Positions 34,013 to 47,600 are shown, counted from the first letter of the stretch. The stretch: DNA of 64,000 nucleotides from Pomphorhynchus laevis (GCA_012934845.2 WNNJ02003050.1:99845-163844), one strand, 5' to 3'. The notes: generated from the letters alone by a model not told the origin. Translations and numbers: made by a program.

Positions 34013-34580
34013 AACTAAGATACTAACAAGAAATAGTAAAATATTTAAATCAACAAAATATTATTAAAAATAAATTTTAACGATTAATAAAAATTTTTTA
34101 TGGATGGATTTTTTTGTATTAGAATAAAATACATTTTATTTAAATACATTTTATTCATACAATAAAATTTTATTATTTTGATAATAAAATTTCGTCAGAG
34201 GAAATATGCCATTAGCATGTATTTGGCCCTGCCGCTATGCTGTGATGAGAAAAAGGGGACGAAACCTGATAGCATAGCAGTTCCTCCTGATGCCCTCTAA
34301 TCCTTATTTTGATGCATCGTATATTATTTATTAGTCAATTCATGAAAATTGACTTTTGCTTTTAATTTAAATTTTGGCTGGATATAAATATATATCGTAT
34401 AAAATAATATTATAATCATGATGATAGCAGAAGCTATCGAAATATATAATTTTTATCAAATAAAGGATAATTTCTGCTTCTTTGTTCCTGTCATAACTTT
34501 ATATTGTATAAAATCTTATATAATTATTTATTATTTATCTTTATTTATACGTAGACTCACTTATCTAAAAGTATGATAGT
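34013..34580 (+). repeat. Dispersed hairpin-repeat family, full copy
   Basis: About 570 bp. The core at 34,190-34,300 has left arm GCTATGCT and right arm AGCATAGC, whereas other copies have GCTATGTT and AACATAGC: a compensatory change that keeps the stem. The right end reads acgtagactcacttatct. A Penelope-like tail with a hammerhead-like motif is inserted at about 34,410-34,500. Confidence 0.75.
34416..34446 (+). ncRNA. Degenerate hammerhead-like motif
   Basis: TGATGA (one core base off the consensus CTGATGA) with stem GATAGC-AGAA-GCTATC and GAAATAT, followed by the Penelope-tail sequence atcaaataaaggata. It matches the motif at 17,000 and its downstream flank. Confidence 0.5.
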
Positions 34581-35147
34581 GAATACATTATATCTTATAC
34601 AAAAGTATAATATATAATATTATAATATATCATATCTTATACAAAAGTATAATATATAATATTATAATATATATTATTAAATAGTATGATCAGGATAAAG
34701 TAATTCGCTAACATCATTAATTTGATGAATTTGGATTTGTTTATATTAACCATTATAATTATATTACGTAATTATTTATTTTAAAAAGATAATATATTTT
34801 ATATTTAAATACATCGAAGTATCTGACTATCAGGTGCATCGAAGTATCAGGTAACATCTCTGTCCAAATAAATACGACATTACTTTTCTACTAATTTTCA
34901 AGCAAGTTTGATGAATTTTTCTATTTCTTATAATAAATAAGTATAAATTAACAAAATATTATATATTTATAATTTATATTTCGATATTTAAATAATTTTT
35001 TACTTTTCATAATTAATTAATAATCAAATTTAAAATAATATTATGTAAATATTATTATAATATTTGAATGATGTCTGACTCAAAAGATTGAAAATTTATT
35101 ATAAAGTTAATTTATTTTGCCATAGATAGATTTATTATTTTTTTAAC

Positions 35148-35830
35148 AGGCTCAGGCAGATAGGCCGCTTACAAGTCCACGGAAAAAAAACAATGATGTG
35201 ACTAAAGTCCATACAACGTAGCCGACGTTCATACAATGAAAATTCGGATATCTTACATGATATCCGAATGCTATTATGCTATTATCATAGCATGATATCT
35301 TATATCATGCTAGCTAAGCTGCAGGGCCTGGTTGCTCAATAGAAAAGTGTGAAGCATGGATTTAAAAGTAGTGAGGTTATGTTATAAGTTTACTGTTGAT
35401 CGCGTGCCAAGAGAAGATCACCGATTGCCTTGTGACAATCAGTTTAGGTGGATCATTTTTTACGGTATGCATCTTGATATTGAGGAAAAAGGTTTGATGA
35501 ATTTAAGAAGGACATGACTTGGCGCAAAATAAGTCTTTCAAAGAATTTCGAAATTGTGGGAAGTAGTGAGATAGAGCTGTAAGACGATGGAAGATTAGGG
35601 TCAAGGGATTGGGATTTTAGCAGTTGACGGACAGTGGCAGCCTTCCATGCAGCGGGAAATATCTTTAGTCAAATACACGAGTATTCGTGTATATAATAGA
35701 CGAGGATGAATTGGGTGCGTACGAATAGATAACGAGTCATCTGCGTATTGCATTTAAACGCAACAAACATAACATTTAAACGCTGAGCAAAGTGGACTGA
35801 GATCTCGAGTAGAATGGAGAACAATATAGT
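35148..35830 (-). pseudogene. Rearranged fragment of another CR1-like LINE
   Basis: Minus-strand translation gives FPAAWKAATVRQLLKSQSLD and SYSSISLLPTISKF (about 35,670-35,540) and a 3' tail gtggacttgtaagcggccta ending in an A-run, all typical of CR1-type elements. A YADD-like palm stretch (about 35,735) lies upstream of the fingers block, the reverse of normal RT order, so the piece is scrambled or made of two fragments. Confidence 0.6.
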
Positions 35831-36267
35831 TGCCATAGCAACTGTAACATTTTTTGAAAAAAAATAAACATTTTTTTTATTGATACTTTCAATAGTTAAA
35901 GAAATTAGGTCATCATGTATTAAAAAGCTTTTATAAAATTAACCAATCAAATAAAATTTTAATCTAAAATAAAATTCATTCTGACAGCGATTTTTAATTA
36001 TTAATTAAATTGACAATAAATTGTGAATTAATTAAATTTGCAAATAAAAAGAAATTAATTTGATTATCGAATCAAATTACGTAACAAATAAATCATTTTA
36101 ATTAGCAAAAAGCAATTTGATAATGATTTTGAAGTAATTTGAATTGAAAATAGTAGATATTTTGTAAATTTGCATCATAATTCACAAGATAAGATATTAT
36201 TTTTTGTAATTAAATAATTTTAATTAAATTTAAGAAATCTAATCTTAAAAAGATAAAATCACGCAGT

Positions 36268-37281
36268 TTGAAATTTTTAAAAATATTATTCAAGAAAATG
36301 AATTTAGAATTTCTATACTCTGAATGGAATACATTAGGTTACACTTTACAGAAAGTGATAAAAAATGAATTTGAACACCACGATGGTTTTCTTGAGCTTT
36401 ATCTAGGCAAAATGTGTTCAGAGTATTTTCTGAGCATCTACAAGTATACCCACATAAACATGTGTTACCCCCATTGGCAGGCGAGATATCCGAATCTAAT
36501 AGCGATGAATTACTGCAGCGAGCTTGACAAAGAAAACCAGAAGCCGGTTATTGTAAAGATAAACGACATTTACTATCAAATGAATTTCACAGATGATGAA
36601 AACCAAGAAAATAGCGAATTATCAATAATGGCGAACAGCTATCCGTCATCAAACGCGCTTACTCGTATCTCAACTCGCTGTAGAGAAAAGACTATATCAT
36701 TTGACCATATTCCAACGGTTCATAGTAAAGAACAATTTTACGAAGACGTAGTAATATTCGCGGACAACACGCTCGAGCGTTTAAGATTCTCGGCAAGCAT
36801 GTACGGAATTAGAATAGGGATCAGAATTCTTCCGGATTATTTATTAGTTGATCTTAACGAGTATATAAGTAATTCGTTATCCCGGCTGCGGAATGCCAAA
36901 CTCATAATTGTACATTCCGGAAATGTTGATTTTAACGTCTACCACATAAGTAATGATGAAATACTTACTTGCTTCAAGCAAACAGTTGTGTATTTACAGA
37001 ATAAAACATTCAAAGATGAATGTAAGATCTGTTTGAGCGCACTGATGCCACTAACAAAGCAAAATGGTACAAGGAAATCAATTGACGATTTGAACTTAGC
37101 TATCGAAAATTTATGTAAAAATGAGAAAAACGTCATTTTCCACGAAAACATCAATCGACTAAAATGCTCCTTGACAGTAGGTGAGTGGCCTAGACTAGAA
37201 GCGCTATCGCACGAAGACGTTTCTAAATATCAAAATTCAATTGACAAATTGATAACATCAAATTTAGTTGAACAAATTTAA
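36268..37281 (+). CDS. Intact 337-codon ORF with SGNH-hydrolase-like C-terminal half
   Basis: Starts MKFLKILFKKMNLEFLYSEW (an internal Met at codon 11 is an alternative start) and is uninterrupted to TAA at 37,281. The second half follows the SGNH/GDSL pattern: DVVIFADNTLERL where the nucleophile block GDS would lie, KLIIVHSGNVDFN at the GxND block, CLSALMPL at the usual strand before the last helix, and NVIFHENINRL near the end. The block I Ser is absent (ADN for GDS), so hydrolase activity is doubtful. SGNH domains occur in host enzymes and in ORF1 of some LINEs; no RT follows here. It is intronless and clearly less AT-rich than its flanks. Family assignment is inference. Confidence 0.55.
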   Translation: MKFLKILFKKMNLEFLYSEWNTLGYTLQKVIKNEFEHHDGFLELYLGKMCSEYFLSIYKYTHINMCYPHWQARYPNLIAMNYCSELDKENQKPVIVKINDIYYQMNFTDDENQENSELSIMANSYPSSNALTRISTRCREKTISFDHIPTVHSKEQFYEDVVIFADNTLERLRFSASMYGIRIGIRILPDYLLVDLNEYISNSLSRLRNAKLIIVHSGNVDFNVYHISNDEILTCFKQTVVYLQNKTFKDECKICLSALMPLTKQNGTRKSIDDLNLAIENLCKNEKNVIFHENINRLKCSLTVGEWPRLEALSHEDVSKYQNSIDKLITSNLVEQI

Positions 37282-37499
37282 ATTTTTTTACTGACTAATA
37301 AACGAACATGAATTTATATAGCAAATTCAAGCGGAGTTTACTTGAAGTTTACTGGATGACGGTCTAAAGATGACCGATAGTTAAATATTACCATCTAATG
37401 AGAGAGAGGAATTCGAGTTGGATGAATAGTAAAATGATAGGAATAAATGTGTTTAAGTGTAAGACGAATGTATAAATGTGTTTAAGTGGAAATACTGGG

Positions 37500-38060
37500 T
37501 TAGTGAAGGCAAAGATATGATATTGGAAATGCTAGCTTTATATAAAGGAACATGGAGCATAAGAAATGCTGGGTTTGGATGTAGGTATAGAGAGCATTGA
37601 AAATGCAGGGTTTAGATGAAGCCATTGAGATCATTAAAAATGCAGTGTTTAGATGAAGGCACATAGATCATTGAAAATGTTGGGTTTGAATGAAGGCAAA
37701 GAGATCATTGGCAATACTGAGTTTTGATGAAGGCATATATAGCGTCAAAATGCTGGAATTAGATGAAAGCATTGAGATCATTGGAAATGCTGGGTTTGGT
37801 TGAAGGTATAGAGAGCATTGAAAATGCTGGGTTTGGTTGAAGGCATAGAGAGCATTGAAAATGCTGGATTTAGATGAAGCCATTGTGAGCATTAAAAATT
37901 CAGTGTTTATATGAAGGCACAGAGAGCATTGCAAATGCTGGGCTTGGATAAATTCATTGAGATTATTGAAAATGCTGAATTTTGAAGGCATGGAGATACA
38001 TTGAAAGTGCTGGGTGTAGATAAATGCTCAGAGATTAGTAAAAATGCTCGGTTTTAGTAA
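37500..38060 (+). repeat. Minisatellite, unit about 37 bp
   Basis: About 13-14 imperfect tandem units built on gaaggcatagagagcattga plus aaatgctgggtttgg, starting about 220 bp after the stop codon of the 337-codon ORF. The 107-codon minus-strand frame across it (37,991-37,668) is an artefact of the array. Confidence 0.85.
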
Positions 38061-38453
38061 GACAGAGAACATTTATATTATTTGTTTATATGATGAGATT
38101 TTAGATGAGGTTTATAATTTTATAATCAAGTTCATTATTTTATGATGATATTTATATGATGATAATTGCAGTCTATTAGATTAATGGCAACTAGATCGTT
38201 GAACGTTTGTTGTCGATTGGATGATCTACATATTATTTTTAGAAGCTCAATAATATTAATTTGATTGTAAAATATACTTAAAAAGTATAAAAGCTAAAAC
38301 GTGTGATGTTATTAAAACGTAAAAACATATTTTAGAAATATACACATAAATTGAATTGTTACAATTGCAATTCTTCTTGACTTGAATTCTCAACTTCACA
38401 AAAATCAAATGCTAAAATCAACTTCTGCTTGCAGAATATTTTCAGAAATATTT

Positions 38454-38663
38454 TTACGCAAATGTCATGCTACGTGAAAGATCGTTTGTGTTATAACATA
38501 AAATGCCAACTCCACTACCAAGTCTACGATGATTCATTGAACAGCCTGTCTTCCATTCACGGCTTCGAATATCATCCGTAAAAATCTCAACTGAATTTAG
38601 ATAGTTTGTACCATCAAAGCCACCGATCGCCATTATAGAATTCTTCAAAACAGCCAAGCTCAC
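38454..38663 (-). CDS. KLHL20: KLHL20 last exon: Kelch blade 6 and C-terminus
   Basis: [20 protein letters not shown] to [13 protein letters not shown], with a short lineage-specific tail ending SRSMTFA and TAA at 38,456-38,454. Acceptor tttttag. The GTG at the exon start is a Val codon, not a start. Confidence 0.95.
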   Translation of the reverse strand: MSLAVLKNSIMAIGGFDGTNYLNSVEIFTDDIRSREWKTGCSMNHRRLGSGVGILCYNTNDLSRSMTFA

Positions 38664-41600
38664 CTAAAAACAATATACTAGCATACAATCAAAATGATAG
38701 ATTTGCAAACAACGACTACTAACAAAAAATTGTCCCGAGACAGTAGAACTATTAGCTCGTGTCTACCTTTTTCGACGTATAATGAAATATGAAATAATTG
38801 GTCAGATATAATATAATTTATTATAATTTATTATCCATTATTAAAATTCCCAAAAAGTTTTGTTAAAAATTATTATTAAAATTCACAAATTATTATAATA
38901 ATAAAATAATAATTATTAATTAATACAGCGACAACGAACAAACAATGTGCACGGCTAGATATAGTATGCTCTGGTGTTTACGGTTCTCGATTCGAGCGAA
39001 CGTTCTACGACGTTAATGTATTTTCAACACAAGCTCAATCAAACATTACTCGTGCACCTGAATCGGCTTTCGAGTACAATGAAAACCGGAAAAAATCGAA
39101 GTACAGTGAAAGAGTGCAAATAATTTAAAACAGTTCATTTGTTCCATTAGTCTTTTCAACAGCAGGAGGATTAGGCAAAGAAGCTAGCATGCTAGTGAAA
39201 ACAATTGCGTCGACGCTAGCACAAAAAGGACCTTAAGTTACAGTGATTTAGCAGTGAAACTTAAGAGAAAGATCAGCTTCGAAATCGCTCGGTCAATATC
39301 TGCTAGTTTGCGAAGTCCACGCTCATCCCGTGGTACGCCACTGCGTTTAGGCAAGCGAGCAGTATTACAACCATAACAGTAACAAATAGGAATCCTCCAG
39401 TACTCATTTTCGGAAAAACAAAATCTTTTGTTTATTATTTTATAGTACAAAATATGTAAGATATACATGTTATAATATGAAATTACGCTTGATAATTATT
39501 ATTTAATTATTTCTTTTTTTTATTAATTCTTCATTATACAAGAAAATACACAAAAGTTGATTATTTAATAGAAACCAGAAAAATGAAATAATTTTCGTTA
39601 CAAAAATATTGTTTAAGTTAATTCGTTTTGATAACCTTTGCTATAAGATACATTTTTAAATTTTGATATTAAAAAAATCAAAGATATTTTTTTAAAAACA
39701 AATTCAAAAGTTATTAAAATTAACTTTGAAAATTATATTGTAAGCCTTTATTATTATCATTTATATTTTTGAATGATTGCATTATTTCGTTGATTCATTT
39801 TATTGACAATCGATATACAAACGAGATTTCACAAATATATGAACTAGTTAAATTATGCTTTTAATTAGCAATACAATGAAATTTCAATTAAACAATTTAA
39901 AAATACACCCAACAATAAATAATATTAATATATTTGAGTTTCCTTCAAAATAATTTAAATAGTTTACATCTTTTATACTATGAAACTATAAAAATAAGAC
40001 AGCGTTTATAATATAAAATATATAAACATATTATTAAATATTATTTAAATATTATTAAATATTTATTATTAAAATATTACCGAAAAAATACATTATTAAT
40101 ATCATCAGAATATTATTAAAAGTAAACTTGAATAAAAAATTGTAATAAACCGATTGTAAATAAATCGATATTCATTAGATAATCAAATTACATCATAGGA
40201 AATATATCATAAGCATGTATTTGGCTTTGCTGCTAGTCGGGTTGATGAATATGGAGCGAAACATTAAAATATGCGGTTCCTCTGATGACCTCCAATCTAT
40301 GTTCTAATACATGTTATATTATTTATGAATTGGTTTTTAGAAATTCAAACTTATAAAAGTTATATTTTATTTTTTGTACTAAATATTTAATTTCAGTTAA
40401 TTGATCTAATTATGAATTCAGTCCTTTCTACAAATAACATTTATTTCAATTATTTTAAAATCATTGCTTAAACGAAAGCTGTTCTGACTTGTAGTAAAGT
40501 TTAGAATAAGATGATAGAATTGCAAGGTCTATTTGTTATAAAAGGTGTTATTAAAGTAAAATATTAAATAAAAATTTGCAATAAATAAATTGTAAATAAA
40601 CCGATATTTATTAGATAATGAAATTACAAGGAAATGTTTTGTTAGTTCGGTTGCTATGTTGGGTTAATTAATATTACGGTGAAACCTAATAGCGTTTAAT
40701 TCCTCCAGATTACGAAAATCTATATATAAAATATTTTTATTTAAATTTAGCAAAAAAACGTAGAGTCTTAAGTTAAATAAATTAAGATTTATTAATTTAA
40801 ACAAATTATATTTATTTAAAGACTAATTTAAATAAATGACTATTTAGATTACTTTCATTTCAAATTTTTAAAGATTAAAATATCTATATTTTTTAATTTG
40901 TAATACAAACTATTTCCAATTAGACTTGAAAAGCAACTGGACATTTAGTATTTAGATGGCATCAAAAAGCTTATGAAATATTGAAAATAATTTTAATTTT
41001 TTCGTGTTTGTTTTTCTTTAATTATTAATATCAACAAAAGTATTGATACACAAGCAATTTAAATATCAACGATGCAGAGATCAGTTAAGCTTTGATAATA
41101 ACTTCAATAATAAAATGTGTATATGCTGAAAATAAACACGAGAAAGATTAATCCGTGAAAAATATACCAGCTAAAAATGATCCAGGCAAAATGTGGTCGA
41201 TTTGAAAATATTATAAAATTAAATCACTTTAATTAAGGTCGAATATAACAGCTTTATTATCTTTTTTCATGGGACAAAGCAAATACCAAGTTTATCTTCG
41301 TGAAGTTTCATTAGTTTTGCCTAAAGTTTTGGTCTTTAAATATTATTAAAGATTTATTTTTAAAAGATTATAAAAAGATTATATTATTAATATCATTAAA
41401 ATATATGAATATTTAAAATATTTCCCTACATAAAATATGAAAATATATCATATTATATGCAAATATATCATATTATAATATTAAAATATTTAAAATATTT
41501 TCCTATAATAATTTAAAATATTTTAATAATTTAAAATATTTCCCTATATAAAATATGAAAATATATCATATTATATGCAAATATATCATGTATTTAAAAG

Positions 41601-44600
41601 ATGGATGTTCACGGATGTTCAATACTATATATTAATAGTCATCGTTATTGACGAAATGTGAGATCATAAAATATTTATTAAAAGTAAGCTCGGAAGTTTA
41701 ATAAAGTTTTGGTCTTTTTTGTTTTGCATTATGTAATATTATCTTTCTTAATATCATATGTGCATCACTTAATCCTATTATTGATTTTCTACTTGATTGT
41801 TTATTTGGATTAATTTTTACTTTAAACAAATAATTGTAAGCAAAATGTATCTTACCCCACTTCTTCTGGTATTCATTGAAATTGTAGGTGTCCACATATC
41901 CATCCTCGCACTGTATCTTTCTACGCTGCATAATTCTGCGGTGTGATCACGACCACCAACAGCATAAATGTAATTGTTAAAAGCCGCTGCACCAAGGTGC
42001 TTTCTTCTTGTTGTCATGGAAGCTCGTATAAACCAACGACCAACACGTGGATCAAAAAATTCAACTAAATAAGAAAAATGCTTATAATAAAATTTAAAAG
42101 ATGGATGTTCACGGATGTTCAATACTATATATTAATAGTCATCGTTATTGACGAAATGTGAGATCAGCAGCGGTCTATCCTAATGATGTTTAGAATAAAA
42201 AAATCAAGCACATGGATGATGGCTACAACGAAACTATTTATCACAGTTTCGTTGTAACTGCAGTTTTCCTTGTATCACAAATTTAAAATTGTATGTTTAA
42301 ATCAAAAATTCTACGAGAAAATCATGTTAGTTAGATTTCCTTTCGTGATTCATCAATATGTCTAATCGGTTGAAAAGTTTATCGAGACCCTATATTATGC
42401 TACATTTGACTTGTTTAACAATTGTGAAGTATTTAACATTCAGATTTATATTCTCTTCAGAGTCAACAAGGAATTTTATTCCAAACGAGTTATATTTTAG
42501 TTACTAATGCCACCACCATAAGGAATAACAACACGAAAAATGGTTAAATAATTAAAATGTGTTTTACAGAAAACTCATTTTTTTCCAGAACAAAAACACC
42601 AGTGTTTAAACAAACTAGTTAGCTGATCTACTCTTAATAAAAGCGTCAACTTGTAATATGCATTGCTGCAGAGATTCTACGTATCGCAAAGTTCGTATTC
42701 TTACCACGATTGCTCCTTAACATGCAAATGTATCGACAGTAAGCTATTTTCTATACCATCCAGTGTTCAAATCTCTCAACCTTTTGTTCCAAATATACCG
42801 ATAAACTACAAATAAATAACCAATAAATTGATAAATGCAATAACACATTATATTCATTTAATACAATAAAACCATAATAACACAATAACAATATTCAAAA
42901 TATTAGAACCATATTAATAATATGATTCTAATATTATAATTCAATATGATAGAACCATAACATATCAAATCTAATATAGTAACAGATGTAAAGTTGATGT
43001 ATAAATGATATGGTTACTGGTAATGTAATAGGATTTAGATTACGTAAATGAAGTATGCAATAAGTGAAGGACTAGAAACTGATTAGTTCCATTACAGCTC
43101 TGACTTATACTAATTATGCCATGTAAATCAGCCTGAATAAATTATCTAGGAGCTTGGATCGAAAGTTGATTATGTAATCAACCTTAACACGGACCAGAGT
43201 ATAAATACCAAAATGAATAAGCATTTTGTAGTGATGCGAAATGCGATTTTGCTTATCTGATTTAAAAGTTTATCACGTAAACTATCATAGCTTTACAAGG
43301 GCAGTAGGCGAAACGAAAAGCTTTTTAAAATTTAAATTGATAAAATCAGAAATAGTTATAGTTTAATTGAATTTACATTTAATACTAAGTGACGAGGATA
43401 TCATACAAATTACACGCTTTGAGAGTTTATAAAATTGAAATATTATTCTTGAAAAAATATTAATTGTTATATGGCAAATATTAATAAGTAATTTCATTAG
43501 TAACAAATGAAAATCTAAACATTTTTATTTGAAATGCTCAGATTTGAAAATTTTAAAGTTCATCTGAATATTTATATTATTTATTATTTAAAACAAAAAT
43601 TATGCAAAACAAAAGCTTTAATTGATGAAAACCTGATTTATGTCGTAAATTAAGAATATGTCAAAATCGAAAACGTTGAAATGATTTTAATAAAATTCCT
43701 TTGAATTTCATTTATCATACATCATACTTATATATTTTATGGTCGCTTGTGCGTCTTTGGACAATATAATATAGTATACCTGTTCCTAGAGGACTAACAC
43801 CGTCACTACCACCAATAGCGTATACACCATGATCATCTCCGTAAGAAACAGTAACTGCCGCTCCAAGTCGTCTGTTGTTTAATCCACTTATTTTAGTCCA
43901 CCGGTTAATATTGGGATCGTATCTTCAAAGAAAAGTTATAAAATATAATTGACTTTTTATGAGTCGATAGCATACAAAAATGATATCAGTTATGTTATCT
44001 GATATTAATGCAATTAAAATTTTATTCTATTTTCCTATTTGACGGAGGAAATTATAAACAGTTTGGATTAAATAGAATATAAATGAAAAATATTATAAAA
44101 TAATATTAAAATAATAATAAAGTATAAATTAACAAAATATTATTACAAATTTATTTAAACTATTAAGCGAAATTTTTTTAAGAATGGATAATAAACAATA
44201 TACTTTGTATTATAATAAAATACACTAGATTATCAAATTTAATCAGAGGAAATACGTCATTAGAATGTATATGGCCACGCTGCTATGATGGGTCTAGGAA
44301 TATGGGCCGAAACCTGATGGCATAGCAGTTCCTCCTGATAATCTTCCTTATTTGAATACATCGTATATTATTTATTAGCCAATTCATGAAAATAGACTTT
44401 TATTTTAAATTTCAATCATAAATGTTAACTTAAATAAAAATATAAATTATATAAAATCTTAGATAATTATTTTTATTCATAATTGATCTTTATTTTTGAT
44501 TTATATATAGTAAAAAATACGTATACTCAGTTATCTGATCTGATTTACAAGATCATTAGTTAGAATATTAAATCAAATAGCTTTATAATTATATCTAATA

Positions 44601-47600
44601 TTAGAAAGGGTAATATTACCCGTTGTAATAATTCTGTGGGAATCTGATCCATTGTATATTAAAACATGTCTTTTGGATTTCATGTCATTATTTTAAAATT
44701 CAAGCATTCGAGATTTTTCTTAGATCTTTAAATTCATCTAATTGAAATGATTGTCACAAACTATTAATACTAGCTCTAGTCATATTTGTGACTGTTCATG
44801 TAAAAATAAAAAGGTTCAAAAGTTTCGCAACTTATATGAAGAATAAATGCATTAGGTCAAAGTATTTATTGAGTTACATGCAGTAAGCTAATGCATAAAT
44901 GAGTTTGACATTTATTGCTTAAGTGATAAAAGTTACACATAAAAGATTTCATATATTGAAATTTTTTAGCTGTAAGGCGTATAACCTCCGAAAAATTTTT
45001 AAAAATATAATATATTTTTAAAAATCGTTTGAAAACATATATAAAATAAACAAAGCTTTATAGAACTTTTTGTAAATATAAAGATGTTTCCAAAATTATA
45101 TAAAGAATAAATACATTAATCTTATTTTGAAGAATAAATGCATCAGTTAAAGATATTTATTAAGTAACATGCAGTGAACCAATAAATGATTTTGACATTA
45201 TGCATTCAACATTGTACTTATTGTGTTGACAAGTTTGTTTGTTCTAAAGAATGTATTTTATTGACAAATATACCTTTCCACAACGTTTAAGCAAGATACT
45301 CCATCTTGGCCACCAACAGCATACAAACAATCGTCGAGAACTGCCACACCAACGCTAGTGCGACAAGAGCTCGTCGGTGCAACGTCCAAAGACCATATAT
45401 TTGTTTTCGCATCATATCTGAAAAATATTTGGAATATATGAAGTTCTAAATTAAATTTATAATTTAAAAAGTATGATTCAAAATTTATCAAATTCATAAA
45501 TTTTAATTCTAAGTTTTATTATACTCTTTCTAATATTCAAAAAAAAATATACAGCTGACTATTATAATATAGTCATGATATTATGTATATCATCCACTTA
45601 TATTATGTAATCATCATATTTAATAACATTAAATATTACTATAATAACATGATATAAGATCACATATTATATTATACTTATATTATTATAGTTATCCTGA
45701 CATCGTCAGGATAACTTGTAATTAGCTGGAACACTTATAAATTTTTAAAATTTTCAGAGAAAATTTATAAGTGTTACAGCTAATTACAATTTATTCTGAC
45801 GATGTCCACAATTGGTGGAAGAAATATTGATAACAAAATCTTAAACGTTTTTTGGCTGGGTTTGGCCCTAAAACCATTCACAAATATTTCAACCCAGCAT
45901 GTCTCATTCCGATTCAATGTTTTTGAATGATTATTTAAAAAAATCATTATAATTATATGCAACATGGTGAACTTTTAATTATTCGACATAGTTCCATTCA
46001 AGATATTATAAAATTTGCGTTTCGAATTTTTTACTATATGCTAATAGAATCTATATGCGTTTAGTATAGTAAATCTATTCAAATAGTGTTTTTTAACAAT
46101 ACTTTATTTTCATTTGGAATTTTTTAATAATTTATAATAAATTATCACTAATTTATTTTTAAATTTCCAATTAATGCTTTTTATATTTTTTATTCAAACA
46201 TATAATTAATAATTAATGACTATAATAATAAGTAATGTATAATTATTACTATAACATAATGCTATATATACTGAATTTCGCGTAAATGATCATTTCATCA
46301 TCAAGGTTTAAAGAACTTACATAAATATAAAATAAATCAGATCAGCAAACTGAGTCTACGAATGCTATATGAAATATAAATAAAAATAGTGATAAATAAA
46401 ATAAATAATTATTTAATATAATAGAATTAATTTTTTTATCTATAAAAAATAAAAATTTAAAATAAAAATCAATAATTATTAATTGACTAATAAATAATAA
46501 AGGATTATATAATAGCAAAGACTACATAAGATTATATGTTATATATGATAATAAAATCTACATAATCTTCTATTATATTATATAATCTGTTATATAAGAT
46601 TTAATAGTATTAATATTTTAAATTGAAATTTAAAATTAAAATCAATATTTTATAATTTATATATAAAATTAAAATTTAAAATTAAAATCAATAATTATGA
46701 ATTGACTAATAAATAATAAGATTATATAATAGCAGAGACTATATAAGATTATATATAGTATATATGATTATAAAATCTACATAATCTTCTATTGTATAAT
46801 ATTATAAATTTCTGTTATATAAGATTTAATATTATTAATATTTAAAATTGAAATTTAAAATTAAAATCGATAATTATGAATTGACTAATAAAAATAAGAT
46901 GTATCAGAAAATAGTATAAGATTATATAATAGCAGAGATTATATAAGATTAAATATAGTATATATAATTATATAATCTACATAATTTTCTATTATATAAT
47001 ATTATAAAATCAGTTATATAAGATTTAATATTATTAAAATTTTAAATTGAAATTTAAAATTAAAATCAATAATTATCAAATATATTATAAATTATATATG
47101 ACATTTTAGAAAAGTGATTTATCAATTATTATGAATTGACTAATAAATATAAGATGTATCAGAAAAATGATAAGTAATTTATGCTATGATGATTGCATAA
47201 ATATTATTGTGCCGAATAAATGTATTTTTAATAATCACGTATCTGCAAGAATAACATAAATTAAGTATCCATAATTTATATTATCTAATCCTTAAAAATC
47301 TTTATTTTGTTGATGCAATGAAGTAAGCAAGCCAATCATTAATAATAAGATCAGCTAACTAAATCTATGTATTTTGTACTATATATAAATTCGAAATATT
47401 GATAAATAAAATAATTATAAAAATTAATAATTATATAACATTTTATGTATTTTAAATTTATTTAAATAAATAAGAATCTTTTAAAATTTTATTTTTATTG
47501 ATTGATAAACGATGTATCAGAATAATTTAATCAAATTAAATAATTTAATTTTTGTAGACTGTTTAAATTGAAATTAAAGACGATGTAAGAGATCATCAGG

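Noticed and set aside
34190-34300. Reading the hairpin-repeat core as a permuted hammerhead (GAAAC ... CTGATGA)
   Set aside because: The 22 nt between GAAA and CTGATGA cannot hold stems III and I, and the closing pair of stem II is C opposite C. A different fold is more likely.
37668-37991. 107-codon minus-strand ORF
   Set aside because: It is read entirely through the 37-bp minisatellite; its repeated peptide reflects the array.
39238-39468. Minus-strand ORF with a signal-peptide-like start ([20 protein letters not shown] in one frame), possible neuropeptide precursor
   Set aside because: The plus strand of the same DNA is the C-terminal fragment of the RLE-type LINE ([28 protein letters not shown]), so the minus-strand ORFs are antisense shadows.
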